Of a DNA stretch of 34,497 bases, positions 14,909-23,155 are shown piece after piece. Under the pieces are notes generated by a model. That model saw only the letters and a program-made list of their open reading frames with translations. It did no database searches and was not told the origin of the DNA. Where the stretch lies: contig JADFZD010000004.1 of assembly GCA_015232705.1 (NCBI GenBank), positions 1 through 34,497 on the forward strand. The letters are read 5' to 3'. Every line of letters begins with the position of its first letter. Positions within the stretch are counted from its first letter, which is position 1. This stretch comes from Magnetococcales bacterium (GTDB lineage: Bacteria; Pseudomonadota; Magnetococcia; Magnetococcales; Magnetaquicoccaceae). The translations under genes and the position numbers were made by a program.

Positions 14909-16357
14909 TCAGCGCTCCTCCTCTTCTTCCCCTTCGCGCTTCTTGCGCAACCGCTGATTGAGCGCCTGCCGGGAGATACCCAGATAGGTGGCCGCCATCC
15001 CCTGATTGCCGCCGGCGCGCGCCATCGCCTCGGCGATCAGATCACGCTCGACCTCCTTCAAGGTCGGCAGACGACCGCTCAAACCCCGGAAGATCCCTTC
15101 GACCGAACTATCGATCGCGCCTCCACCCGCAACCACCCCATTGCCGGAGACCGCCCGCAACGCCTTGCGAATCGACTCCAAGGATACCTCACCCCCACTC
15201 CCGCGCGCTACGGCATCAAAAATCAGCGAACGCAATTGCCGAACATTGCCGGGAAAGGAGCCGGATGCCAGCAATGTAAACAGCTGAGGCGTCGCTTCGG
15301 GCACCTCCCGATTCAGACTCCGGGCCGCCTCCACGAGAAAATGACGCGTCAGCGGGGCGATATCCTCGGGACGCTCACGCAAGGGTGGAATCTCCACCCG
15401 ATGCACCTGCAGACGGAAATAGAGATCCGAGCGAAACCGGCCATCGGCCATCATGGCATCCAGATCGCGATGGGTAGCGCACAGGACGCGCGCCTCGCTG
15501 ACCTTGGCGACATCCGAGCCGAGGGGATAGTAGCGGCGCTCCTGCAACAGCCGCAACAGCTTTACCTGGGAAGTCTGGCCCAGATCGCCGATCTCATCGA
15601 GAAACAGCGTGCCACGCCCGGCCTTGGCGATCAATCCGGTGCGGGAGTCATCCGCGCCCGAATAGGCCCCTTTCTTGTGACCGAACAGGGTATCGGAAAA
15701 AAGAGAGTCGTCCAATCCGGCAGCATTGACCGGAACCAATTCGCCACCGCGTCCACTGATGCGATGCAGCGCCTCGGCAATCAGCTCCTTGCCCACACCG
15801 GTCTCGCCCGTGATCAGCACCGGCTCGCCCGTGGAGGCGATCGCCTCCACATAAGCGAACACGGCGCGCATCTTGGGGCTGACGGTGATGATCGCGGCAA
15901 AGGCGTCGGCATGTTCGAGCCGCCCGGTGAGCAGGGATCGCTTCAGCGCGCCCACCTGACGCCGCAGATCCCGCCACTCCAGCGCCTTTTTCACGCAGGC
16001 GACGAAACGGTTCTCCTCCACCGGCTTGATCAGAAAGTCGAACGCGCCATCCTTCATGCACCCTACCGCCGTGGAGACCTCCTCGGTGGCTGTCATGACG
16101 ATCACCGGCGTGTCGGGATGACCCTGAACGATCTGCGGCAACAGCTTGGCCCCACCCAAAGTGGGCATATGCAAATCCAGCACCACGGCGGAGATCTCGC
16201 GTCGCGCCATCAGGGGCAGAAGCTCACGACTCTCCTCCAGGGTGATGATCTCGCCAACCCCCGCTCCGCGCAACATGAGGGAAGCGACCAACAGAATGTC
16301 GGGATCGTCATCGACCAGCACCACCGCCGGATCTTCCATCACCGACAAGGCATTCAC
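14909..16357 (-). CDS. Sigma-54-dependent response regulator (NtrC-type)
   Basis: About 482 residues from a GTG at 16357 with GGAG seven bases upstream; the track uses a TTG two codons earlier, and an ATG at 16339 is also possible. Domains in order are a receiver domain (acidic VDDD pocket, phosphoacceptor D61 in VVLDLHMP, KP near residue 111), an AAA+ sigma-54 activation domain and a Fis-type helix-turn-helix (NQGMAATYLGISRQALNQRL). The AAA+ domain has Walker A GETGVGKE at 184-191 and Walker B TLFLDEIGD near 251-258. The sigma-54 contact loop, normally GAFTGA, reads GAYSGA (230-235), a double variant. No histidine kinase lies beside it in the window. It lies upstream of sulP on the same strand and could control the DIC locus, but I found no clear -24/-12 promoter to support that. 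The C-terminus is strikingly Glu-rich. Confidence 0.94.
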   Translation of the reverse strand: MNALSVMEDPAVVLVDDDPDILLVASLMLRGAGVGEIITLEESRELLPLMARREISAVVLDLHMPTLGGAKLLPQIVQGHPDTPVIVMTATEEVSTAVGCMKDGAFDFLIKPVEENRFVACVKKALEWRDLRRQVGALKRSLLTGRLEHADAFAAIITVSPKMRAVFAYVEAIASTGEPVLITGETGVGKELIAEALHRISGRGGELVPVNAAGLDDSLFSDTLFGHKKGAYSGADDSRTGLIAKAGRGTLFLDEIGDLGQTSQVKLLRLLQERRYYPLGSDVAKVSEARVLCATHRDLDAMMADGRFRSDLYFRLQVHRVEIPPLRERPEDIAPLTRHFLVEAARSLNREVPEATPQLFTLLASGSFPGNVRQLRSLIFDAVARGSGGEVSLESIRKALRAVSGNGVVAGGGAIDSSVEGIFRGLSGRLPTLKEVERDLIAEAMARAGGNQGMAATYLGISRQALNQRLRKKREGEEEEER

Positions 16358-16884
16358 GATCAATCTCCGAAACGCTCATGTTCAAGGCAAACGGATCGAT
16401 GTCGCAGCGCACGACGCACGACATCACCCCCAGATCGGATGTCCGGCAAACTTGGCTTGCTGACGGGAGAACCCCCTCCCAACCTTGTCATGGACCACTC
16501 TTCAAAATAACGGCGTTCCACGTGATTCGGCATTCCAACCCATGGCGATTCAAGCAGACCAGAGCGCGAAGGAGCAAGGATTTTTTTCCAGAAAAATATC
16601 ACCAAGACGTTTCACGATCCGGAACAGGCCATTTGATCAGGAAAGTTTGACTTCCTCCCTGGCTTGATCGCATGATAATCCGCGATTCATGGGAGAAACT
16701 GCCTGGTGATTCCTTATCCTTGCTGGAGTCACCAATCGCGTGAGGCGAAAAAATTGTGCGCCTCGCACCCCTTTGTGGCGCTTTCGGGCGGGTCATCCAT
16801 CATTCGCATTGGCGGTCCGGCTCTTGTCAGACCGCCTCTTTAGAGTATATCGAACGCCTTATTTATCCAATACGAGGATCGATC
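16358..16884. other. Divergent intergenic region (527 bp), mostly without features
   Basis: This lies between the response regulator (-) and the carbamoyltransferase (+). Apart from the candidate promoter and inverted repeat at 16811-16851 I see no gene, RNA or repeat that belongs to the families found elsewhere in the window. Short ORF-track entries here overlap each other on both strands and lack ribosome binding sites. Confidence 0.5.
16811..16851 (+). promoter_or_regulatory. Candidate sigma-70 promoter with overlapping inverted repeat
   Basis: TTGTCA at 16824-16829 and TATATC at 16846-16851 are separated by 16 bases, 34 bases before the carbamoyltransferase ATG. An inverted repeat GGCGGTC-N12-GACCGCC (16811-16836) overlaps the -35 element, as an operator would. 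The repeat is followed by CTCTTT, so a weak terminator is an alternative reading. Confidence 0.45.
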
Positions 16885-18513
16885 ATGTTCATCCTGGGCA
16901 TCGGCGGCTTCATGCATGATTACAACTGCGCCATCATCGATGTGAAGGGGCGGCGCGTGGCGATGTTCGAGGCCGAAAGGCTCTCGCGACGCAAGCATCA
17001 TGTCATCCGCGAGGCGGATGATCTGCTCGCCCCGATCGATGTCTGTCTGCAGGCCCTGGATATCGGTCTGCGCCACATCGACGTGGTGGTTTTTGGGCAT
17101 GCCGACCCTTTTCCGTGCAAGGCTTGGCTTAAAGAGCGGATCGGCAGCAAAAAGAAATACATCGAGGCCGATCACCATCTGTGTCACGCGGCAGGCGCCT
17201 TTTTTTCATCGGGATATGATTCAGCAGCCATCGTCACGCTGGATGGTTTTGGCGATGGCGCCAGCGGTCTTCTGGCCCATGGTCGTGGAAACCGCATCGA
17301 GGTTCTGGAGCGTCTGGATGACCAGAACAGCATCGGCCTGGAGTACACCCGTGCCACCTATCATCTGGGGCTGGGCGGCTATGGGGCCGAAGGCAAAACC
17401 CAAGGGTTGGCCCCCTACGGCGAACCGACCCTGTACGATCACTACATGGCGCAGATCGAGATTCTGCCCAGCGGTCTGGTGCGTTTGGGAACTCAACTCC
17501 GCACCGAGGTGTCGCGTCTGGCGGTCGAGGGTGGCTATCTGAACAGCCTTCTGATGAACAACGATTTTCTTGATGAGCACCTCTCCCGGCGCATCGATCC
17601 GGAACCGATCACCCAAGAGCACATGAACCTGGCCGCCAGTGTCCAAAAGATGCTTGAAAGCGTGGCCGGTCGCCTGTGCGACATTGCCCGACAGCGCACC
17701 GGTGAATCCGATCTGGTATTGGGCGGCGGCGTGGTGATGAACTCCTCGTTGAACGGCAAACTGCTGAATGCCGGTTTTCGACGCATCTTCCCGCTGCCCA
17801 TGGCCTCGGACCGGGGCATCGGGCTGGGTGCGGCGCTCTACTATCTGCACCAGGTGCTTGGCGAAGCGCGCTTTTTCAAGCTCGATTCGGTGTTTGCCGG
17901 TCAGGAGTATTCGGACAAACAGGCCGAGGCGGCCATGCGCAAGGCCGGCTTGCGGGTGGTGCGCGACACGGATGTGATCGAAACCGCAGCCCGCACCCTG
18001 GCAGAAGGAAAGATCATCGGCTGGTTTCAGGGCCGCTCGGAGATGGGAGCGCGCGCTCTGGGCAATCGCAGCATTCTGGCCGATCCGCGCCGCGCGGAGA
18101 TGAAAGATATCATCAACGCCCGAGTCAAGCATCGCGAGTGGTTCCGTCCGTTCGCGCCAGTGGCCCTGGCCGAAGATGCACCGGCCTATTTCGCCTATCC
18201 CCCCGAGGTGGCGGATCTGGATTTCATGACCTTCACCACCCCGGCCATGGAACAGGCCAAAAAAGGGTGTCCCGCAGTGGTACATGTGGATGGCACGGCC
18301 CGCTTGCAGGTGCTGCGCACCCAGGATAGTCGTCCCTATGCCGCTCTGATCCGTCGCTTCGGAGAGCTGACAGGGGTGCCGGTGCTGCTCAATACCAGCT
18401 TCAACGATCAGGGTGAGCCGATTGTCGAGAGCCCGGAGGATGCTGTACGCACCTTCATGAAGGCTGACATGGATCTGTTGTGCATCGGCGGCGTGCTGGG
18501 ATACAAGACTTGA
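16885..18513 (+). CDS. NodU/CmcH-family carbamoyltransferase
   Basis: A 542-residue protein from an ATG with GAGG seven bases upstream; the track's 43-codon N-terminal extension is discarded because the family begins at MFILGIGG. The N-terminal Kae1-like domain shows HDYNCAI, the metal-binding His pair H97/H101 (DHHLCHAAGAF) and LDGFGDG. GGGVVMNSSLNGKL marks the second half of that domain. The C-terminal domain holds WFQGRSEMGARALGNRSIL, REWFRPFAPV and LNTSFNDQGEPIVESPEDA. Such enzymes transfer a carbamoyl group from carbamoyl phosphate, through carbamoyl-adenylate, to a hydroxyl of a sugar or natural product. It is full length. It is followed after 87 bases by an alpha/beta hydrolase on the same strand, which may act on the same molecule. 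The acceptor cannot be inferred. Confidence 0.93.
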   Translation: MFILGIGGFMHDYNCAIIDVKGRRVAMFEAERLSRRKHHVIREADDLLAPIDVCLQALDIGLRHIDVVVFGHADPFPCKAWLKERIGSKKKYIEADHHLCHAAGAFFSSGYDSAAIVTLDGFGDGASGLLAHGRGNRIEVLERLDDQNSIGLEYTRATYHLGLGGYGAEGKTQGLAPYGEPTLYDHYMAQIEILPSGLVRLGTQLRTEVSRLAVEGGYLNSLLMNNDFLDEHLSRRIDPEPITQEHMNLAASVQKMLESVAGRLCDIARQRTGESDLVLGGGVVMNSSLNGKLLNAGFRRIFPLPMASDRGIGLGAALYYLHQVLGEARFFKLDSVFAGQEYSDKQAEAAMRKAGLRVVRDTDVIETAARTLAEGKIIGWFQGRSEMGARALGNRSILADPRRAEMKDIINARVKHREWFRPFAPVALAEDAPAYFAYPPEVADLDFMTFTTPAMEQAKKGCPAVVHVDGTARLQVLRTQDSRPYAALIRRFGELTGVPVLLNTSFNDQGEPIVESPEDAVRTFMKADMDLLCIGGVLGYKT

Positions 18514-18600
18514 GTCGGGATGCGTCTCTCCTGCGATCTCTTTTATGACCTTGATGATGTTGAAATGTCACCCTGAACACGATTTCATGGATACCACACG

Positions 18601-19581
18601 ATGAACCATCGCCACATGGTTGCCTTTTGGCGCGCCTTGCTGGCCAACGGGCGCAAATTGCGCAGCCGTGCCGATGAACTGGGTTGGAAGGAGGCACTGC
18701 GTGTCTCGATCATCAGCGCCTTGCGCACCCAGGCCGAAACCGTACCTCTTGCCTGCTACCGGACCAGTCATTATTTCCAGGATACCGTCTCACACGAGGT
18801 CGAGGCCGCCCGCGCGCAACGCCGCGCCCGCGAGACCGAGGCGCTCTCCATGCATGACGCCTCGAACATCGACAAAATCTATCCCCTGGTCTTCCATCAC
18901 GGGGATCGTTTGATCCGTTACACCCGCCTGCCGGCAAAAAAGCAATCCAGAGGCTTGATCGTCTTTTTCCACGGCTTCAACTCCTGGTTCCATACCGGAC
19001 CCTTGCGACCTTTCGACCATTTCGATCTGCTCGCTCCTTGGGATACCTTCGGCTGGAAACGCCAGGGAAGCTGGTTCTGGGGAGAAAAGGGAAACGGCTT
19101 CGTGGCCGCAATGGTGCAGGCCCTGATCCGGAGTGAGTGGACGGATCCGAACCAGCCGATCTTTTGCATGGGCAGCTCCATGGGAGGTTTCGGCGCGCTC
19201 TATCACGGCATCACGTTGGGGTGTCGGGGGATCTATGTCATGGCCCCCCAGGTGGACCTGAAGGCCAAAATCGAGGATTACGGCCTGGAGAGCCGTACCA
19301 ATCCGTATGGTTTTCTGCGCGGTGAAAGCCTGGATTTGGTTCCGGATCTGTTGGCACTGGCCGACGCTCAGGAGCGCTTACCCCCGCTGTTTTTGATTCA
19401 GGATCTGTATGATCCGGTCAATGAATTCTCACGTCATGGCTGGCGTCTGGTGGACTGCTATCACCGCAAGCGGGCCTGGTACGGTCTGCGGGTTCATCCG
19501 GGCGCGTACCATGACGGCGACGGTTCCCAGGCCGAGGCCGAGCTGTTTTTCTCACTGGTATTGGACAAGCATCCAGGCTGA
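18601..19581 (+). CDS. Alpha/beta-hydrolase-fold protein next to carbamoyltransferase
   Basis: A 326-residue protein with an oxyanion-hole HG in VFFHGFNSW (H124) and a nucleophile elbow GSSMGG (S193). A plausible acid is D271 (DLYDPV) and a plausible base is H304 (AYHDGDG), which completes a Ser-Asp-His triad in the correct order. The first ~90 residues are a charged helical extension. No signal peptide is evident, so it is probably cytoplasmic. The start ATG at 18601 has only a weak GGAT upstream; Met6 is an alternative. It is probably co-transcribed with the carbamoyltransferase and could be an esterase, transacylase or thioesterase acting on the same metabolite. The substrate is unknown. 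Confidence 0.85.
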   Translation: MNHRHMVAFWRALLANGRKLRSRADELGWKEALRVSIISALRTQAETVPLACYRTSHYFQDTVSHEVEAARAQRRARETEALSMHDASNIDKIYPLVFHHGDRLIRYTRLPAKKQSRGLIVFFHGFNSWFHTGPLRPFDHFDLLAPWDTFGWKRQGSWFWGEKGNGFVAAMVQALIRSEWTDPNQPIFCMGSSMGGFGALYHGITLGCRGIYVMAPQVDLKAKIEDYGLESRTNPYGFLRGESLDLVPDLLALADAQERLPPLFLIQDLYDPVNEFSRHGWRLVDCYHRKRAWYGLRVHPGAYHDGDGSQAEAELFFSLVLDKHPG

Positions 19582-19707
19582 AACGGGCAGGACTGCTTCC
19601 GTGGAACTCCCGGAAGTCCCACGGATGAGGGGGGTTCGCTGGGGAGTGAAGATCGAAATGGACTGCGAACTTCGCGGGTTTGGTGATTCGTAACTGTTCG
19701 GATCCCC

Positions 19708-19770
19708 TGACCGTCAGCGGGACCCAGGGGCCATTGGCTCCTGGGGGGGTCCAGGGCAAAGCATTTGGGA
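19708..19770. repeat. REP-like palindromic repeat, copy in 19582-20026 gap
   Basis: CCAGGGGCCATTGGCTCCTGG-type palindrome followed by GGTCCAGGGCAAAGCATTTG, in the same orientation and order as the copy at 29567-29630. It lies in the 445-base gap between the convergent hydrolase and ssb genes, which holds no gene. Confidence 0.6.
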
Positions 19771-19789
19771 CTTTATTCATGTGCGACTT

Positions 19790-19932
19790 TGTCTGTCGCG
19801 CGCTTTTCACGATAAGCGTTTTTGCGAAAGATGCGTCGCGTGCGGCCTGCGCGAGCGTCGTTTCCGATTTTTGGAAACGACGCTCTGCACACAACCTGTG
19901 GAAAACGACGCCTCTCAAAATGGGGGCGGTTT
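19790..19932. repeat. Partial third copy of the MITE-like element
   Basis: The right half of the element is recognisable. It includes the hairpin GAGCGTCGTTTCC-N7-GGAAACGACGCTC (19853-19885), the GTGGAAAACGACG segment and the terminal TGGGGGCGGTTT at 19921-19932. The left terminus AAACCGCACCCA is missing and is replaced by sequence like that at 29640-29684. The basal stem of the hairpin differs from copies 1 and 2 but is perfectly self-complementary. Confidence 0.6.
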
Positions 19933-20026
19933 AGACCAAAACCATCACGGGATATGTCGTTTCCCTGTCATTTTTGCAGGGGTGTTTCCCCGGATCATGC
20001 AGGTTTCGTGATCCGTTCGCATCGGT

Positions 20027-20596
20027 TCAGAACGGAATATCGTCGCTGAAGCTTGGGGGTTGGGCAAAATCATCCAATGGCGGATGACTGGCACCCCCAG
20101 CGCTGCCACGACCGCCGGCAGCCGGCGCGGGACGTTGATATTCGTTCGTCCCATGATCCCCCTGCCCGCTCGTGCCGCCACCATAACCGCCGCCACCCTG
20201 GGGACTTCCCCCACCATAACCGCCGCCACCTTGTGGACCCATGCCGGCAGGACGGGAATCGAGCATCATCAACTGACCATTGTATGGTTGCAACACCACT
20301 TCGGTGGAGTAGCGTTCCTGGTTTTGATTATCCGTCCATTTGCGGGTTTGCAACTGACCTTCGATGTAGACCTTGGACCCTTTGCGCAGATACTGCTGGG
20401 CAATTTCCGCCAATTTGCCGAAAATCACCACCCGATGCCATTCGGTCTTCTCTTGCATTTGCCCTTGCTGATCTTTCCATGATTCAGAGGTGGCAATACG
20501 CAGATTGGCGATGGGGCGTCCATCCTGGGTGAAACGCACCTCCGGATCCGAACCCAGATTGCCGATCAACTGCACTTTGTTCAATGATCTGGACAT
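20027..20596 (-). CDS. ssb: Single-stranded DNA-binding protein
   Basis: A 189-residue SSB from an ATG at 20596 with AAGGGGG upstream; the track's 19-residue extension is not needed. The OB-fold spans about residues 1-110 ([47 protein letters not shown]). A Gly/Gln-rich linker follows, with a short repeat of the type [11 protein letters not shown]. The C-terminus is the acidic tip DDIPF, which recruits other replication and repair proteins. The protein coats single-stranded DNA in replication, recombination and repair. The gene is monocistronic, convergent with the hydrolase gene and divergent from the TRAP-type binding protein gene. Confidence 0.97.
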   Translation of the reverse strand: MSRSLNKVQLIGNLGSDPEVRFTQDGRPIANLRIATSESWKDQQGQMQEKTEWHRVVIFGKLAEIAQQYLRKGSKVYIEGQLQTRKWTDNQNQERYSTEVVLQPYNGQLMMLDSRPAGMGPQGGGGYGGGSPQGGGGYGGGTSGQGDHGTNEYQRPAPAAGGRGSAGGASHPPLDDFAQPPSFSDDIPF

Positions 20597-20642
20597 CTGC
20601 TTGCACCCCCTTGCTTTCGAGAAATTTCGCCGTGTATTGTGA

Positions 20643-20659
20643 TGTGCCTTCATGGCACA
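20643..20659. promoter_or_regulatory. Operator-like inverted repeat in ssb upstream region
   Basis: TGTGCC-N5-GGCACA is a perfect 6-bp inverted repeat about 47 bases upstream of the ssb start and 108 bases before the divergent gene. It does not match a LexA box I can name. It could be a regulator site or a small hairpin. Confidence 0.3.
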
Positions 20660-20766
20660 ATAGAAAAAAATGGCCCGTTATGCAAGCAAGGCATGTTGAT
20701 CTCTGATGTATCAGCGCACCGAAGCTTTGTCAGTAGGCCATCTCCCTTCTTCGAGAATGTTTTGCC

Positions 20767-21945
20767 ATGCACCATCCCATGTCGCTGATGGTTTTTCTGA
20801 TCTGGCTTTTTTCAGCCTGTATCGTGCCGCTCCACGCCGAGCCTGCCCCCACCCCGCCACCGGATGCCGGCGAGGCCATTCCCATGCGTCTGGCGGCCAT
20901 CCACAAGGGGGATGTGGTCTATGTACAGGGCCTGTCACGTCTGGCCAAGAGCATCGAAGAGAGTTCGGGCAAGAAAATTCGTCCGGAGTTGCTCACCAAT
21001 GGCAAAATGGGCGCCGAGGATGTGGCCTTGCAGGAGCTTCTTGCCGGCAATCTGGAGGGTGGATTTTTCTCGCCTCTCACCCTGGCGCGGCAGGTATCGG
21101 CCTTTCGTGCGTTGGTCACCCCCCGTCTTTTCATCCGTCCGGAGCAGGTGCGCGGCCTGATGGGATCTCCTTTGGACACCGCCTTGCGTGAGGTGGCCAA
21201 GGGGAAGAATCTTTTCGTGTTGGGATATGGCTCGTATGGTTTTTATGGGGTCCTGAATTTCCGCGCCGCAGCCAGCGGCGCAGCCGGTCCCGTCTTGAGC
21301 GCTCTGCCAGCGCGCGTGCCCAATGATCCTTGGATGATCGAGGTTCATCAAGCCATGGGTTTGCAGCCTTCTTCCATGCCTGCTGCGGATCTCACCGAGG
21401 CGATCACCTCGGGTTGGATTCAGGGAATTGCCGCCACCCCGGAGATGCTGCACCGCACGGCGTTTGCCAATGCCAACGCCAAGGCATTTCATCAAACCCG
21501 TCAGCTGCATGGCTGGATGGTATTGGTGGTGCATCGGGAGTGGTTCGAAAAGCTTCCCAGGGAGTTGCAGGAGGGGATTATCGGTGCCGCATCCACGGTT
21601 CTGCCGCAGGCGATGGAGCAGGCTTTCTCCCAGGAGAAGAAAATTCTCGACAAGTGGGCGACTGAATTTCACATCCCCACCCTCACGCCTGGCGATCAGG
21701 ATGCCGCTCTTTTGAAGAACCTGAGTCAAAAAAGCATTCAGGAGTGTGAAACCCTGCTCAATCAACCCGGTGTGGTGGCTCAAGCGCATTCGTTCAACCA
21801 GGGACCGCCGGCCCCGCCCAAGCGGGACACTTCGGGCAAGAGTGGCGACTCTGCCAAGAGTAAAAAGTCCACCCCGCCTTCCAAGGGCTCCGCGCAATCA
21901 ACCCCCGGTTCCGAGCCGGCCACCAAGGCACGTTCCACGCCATGA
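20767..21945 (+). CDS. TRAP-type (DctP-like) periplasmic binding protein with low-complexity tail
   Basis: A 392-residue protein. An N-terminal signal peptide (hydrophobic MVFLIWLFSACIV, likely cut after LHA near residue 24) sends it to the periplasm. The mature part resembles DctP-family solute receptors of TRAP transporters, with features such as LLTNGKMGAEDVALQELLAGNLEGG in the ligand lobe, the closing segment HQTRQLHGWMVLVVH and a helical C-lobe. About 55 C-terminal residues are Pro/Ser/Lys-rich (PPAPPKRDTSGKSGDSAKSK) and are not typical of the family. No TRAP permease genes (DctQ/DctM) are in the window, so it is an orphan receptor or has been recruited to another task. Its last bases overlap plsY (ATGA). 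Confidence 0.8.
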   Translation: MHHPMSLMVFLIWLFSACIVPLHAEPAPTPPPDAGEAIPMRLAAIHKGDVVYVQGLSRLAKSIEESSGKKIRPELLTNGKMGAEDVALQELLAGNLEGGFFSPLTLARQVSAFRALVTPRLFIRPEQVRGLMGSPLDTALREVAKGKNLFVLGYGSYGFYGVLNFRAAASGAAGPVLSALPARVPNDPWMIEVHQAMGLQPSSMPAADLTEAITSGWIQGIAATPEMLHRTAFANANAKAFHQTRQLHGWMVLVVHREWFEKLPRELQEGIIGAASTVLPQAMEQAFSQEKKILDKWATEFHIPTLTPGDQDAALLKNLSQKSIQECETLLNQPGVVAQAHSFNQGPPAPPKRDTSGKSGDSAKSKKSTPPSKGSAQSTPGSEPATKARSTP

Positions 21946-22541
21946 ACCTCCTGGAAATTGTCACGTTGATCGGCGCCTATCTGTTAGGCGCGGTTCCTTT
22001 TGGTTTGATCGTGGCCAAGTTGGCCGGGGTTGGTGACATTCGTTCGCAAGGCAGTGGCAACATTGGCGCCACCAACGTATTGCGCGTTGCCGGACGCAAG
22101 GCTGGTGTGATGGCTTTGTTGCTGGATATTGGCAAAGGGGCTTTGGCGGTTGGCGTGGCCATTTGGCTGCATGGGGTGCAGGCTCCGGTCACTGCCGCGA
22201 CGGTGGTATGTGCTTTTCTGGGTCATCTGTATCCGGTTTATCTAGGTTTCAAGGGTGGCAAGGGGGTAGCGGTGGCCCTGGGTGCTCTTTTGGCCTGGAC
22301 GCCCTGGCCGGGTCTGTTGATGATCTTGACCTGGGTGGGCATGGCCAAGTGGTTGCGTATTTCGTCGCTTTCGGCATTGACGGCTTTTGTGGTGGGTCCG
22401 ATATCGTTGTTGTGGTTGCCGGCGCCGGTTTTGGCTCCAGGGATTCACGGGGTGATTGCCTTATTGGTTTTTTGGCGACATCGGAGCAATATTCAGCGGT
22501 TGTTGCAAGGTACGGAGCCGAGGATCGGCAAGAAGGCGTAA
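21942..22541 (+). CDS. plsY: Acyl-phosphate glycerol-3-phosphate acyltransferase PlsY
   Basis: A 199-residue integral membrane enzyme that transfers the acyl group of acyl-phosphate to glycerol-3-phosphate, the first step of phospholipid synthesis. The three conserved PlsY loops are present: GAVPFGLIVAK followed by IRSQGSGNIGATNVLR (motif 1), LGHLYPVYLGFKGGKGVA (motif 2, G3P and phosphate binding) and a C-terminal HRSNIQRLLQGTEPRIG (motif 3). About five to six hydrophobic segments are seen. It is full length. The start overlaps the preceding binding-protein gene by four bases, implying coupled translation. A terminator-like pair of hairpins follows at 22588. Confidence 0.97.
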   Translation: MNLLEIVTLIGAYLLGAVPFGLIVAKLAGVGDIRSQGSGNIGATNVLRVAGRKAGVMALLLDIGKGALAVGVAIWLHGVQAPVTAATVVCAFLGHLYPVYLGFKGGKGVAVALGALLAWTPWPGLLMILTWVGMAKWLRISSLSALTAFVVGPISLLWLPAPVLAPGIHGVIALLVFWRHRSNIQRLLQGTEPRIGKKA

Positions 22542-22587
22542 GCTGGCTGGGTTGGGCGGGGGAATGGATAAGGTTTTGCGGGGGTTC

Positions 22588-22646
22588 GGGGGCGATCATC
22601 GCCCCCGGCAGAGGTTCGGAGACAGCGTCTCCGAGGTATTCCTTTT
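22588..22646 (+). terminator. Double hairpin downstream of plsY
   Basis: A perfect palindrome GGGGGCGAT-C-ATCGCCCCC (22588-22606) is followed by an 8-bp stem-loop TCGGAGAC-AGC-GTCTCCGA (22616-22634) and then a short T-run (CCTTTTG). This is consistent with transcription ending after plsY, although the T-run is twelve bases from the stem and is weak. Confidence 0.5.
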
Positions 22647-22661
22647 GATTTTTCTGATTTC

Positions 22662-22908
22662 AAACCGCACCCAGCTTGGAATATGTCGTTTTTACTGGTG
22701 AAAATTAAGAGAGGGTCTGGGAGATTCATCTCCCAGGGTATTGATTTTGACTTTAGCGCGCTCTTCAAAAGAAGCATTTTTCTCGTCTTTTGCGAAAAAT
22801 GCGCTGCGCGCCGCCTTCGTGGGAGTCGTTTCCGTTTTTTGGAAACGACTCCCCACATCGTGCATGCGGCCTGTTGGAAAACGACGTACCCCATGATGGG
22901 TGCGGTTT
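22662..22908. repeat. MITE-like dispersed element, copy 2 (~247 bp)
   Basis: The ends are perfect 12-bp inverted repeats (AAACCGCACCCA / TGGGTGCGGTTT). The inverted similarity continues inwards for about 32 bases with roughly 26 matches, including GTCGTTTT near both inner edges. The interior holds the hairpin CTGGGAGA-TTCA-TCTCCCAG and the 13-bp perfect stem GGGAGTCGTTTCC (22821-22853). It matches 81-317 over its whole length. There is no transposase inside and no clear target-site duplication at the flanks. Confidence 0.82.
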
Positions 22909-23146
22909 AAAAAAGGCGATTTTCACGTTTTTTGTAAAAATCGCTTGCGCGCGGCCTTGGAATGGGTGTCGTTTTGCGGTGTTGGCAGAACGACACCCAT
23001 GCGCCTTGCATCAAACAAAGCCGCCGCAGTCGACCATGCGGCCATGCGGCCATACACCATTCGCCCTGAAGCGTTGCCTAAAAGCGGCAACGATTCAGGG
23101 CACCTATAAGCGCGTTGTGTAAAACGCGCGAATAACAAAACAAGAA
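22909..23146. repeat. Hairpin module homologous to 5709-5990
   Basis: Three hairpins occur in the same order as in the 5709-5990 block. They are GCGATTTT/AAAATCGC with a T-rich loop, a 16-bp stem ATGGGTGTCGTTTTGC (22962-23000, one G-U pair), and GCCCTGAA/TTCAGGGC enclosing TTGCC-AAAAGC-GGCAA (23063-23101). The basal stems differ from those at 5767 and 5858, yet remain complementary. The block abuts the MITE-like element on its left and a REP-like repeat on its right. No gene is present. Confidence 0.72.
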
Positions 23147-23155
23147 AAGTCAAGA

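Noticed and set aside
14843-16510. 555-residue + strand ORF
   Set aside because: Antisense to the sigma-54 regulator; no domain seen.
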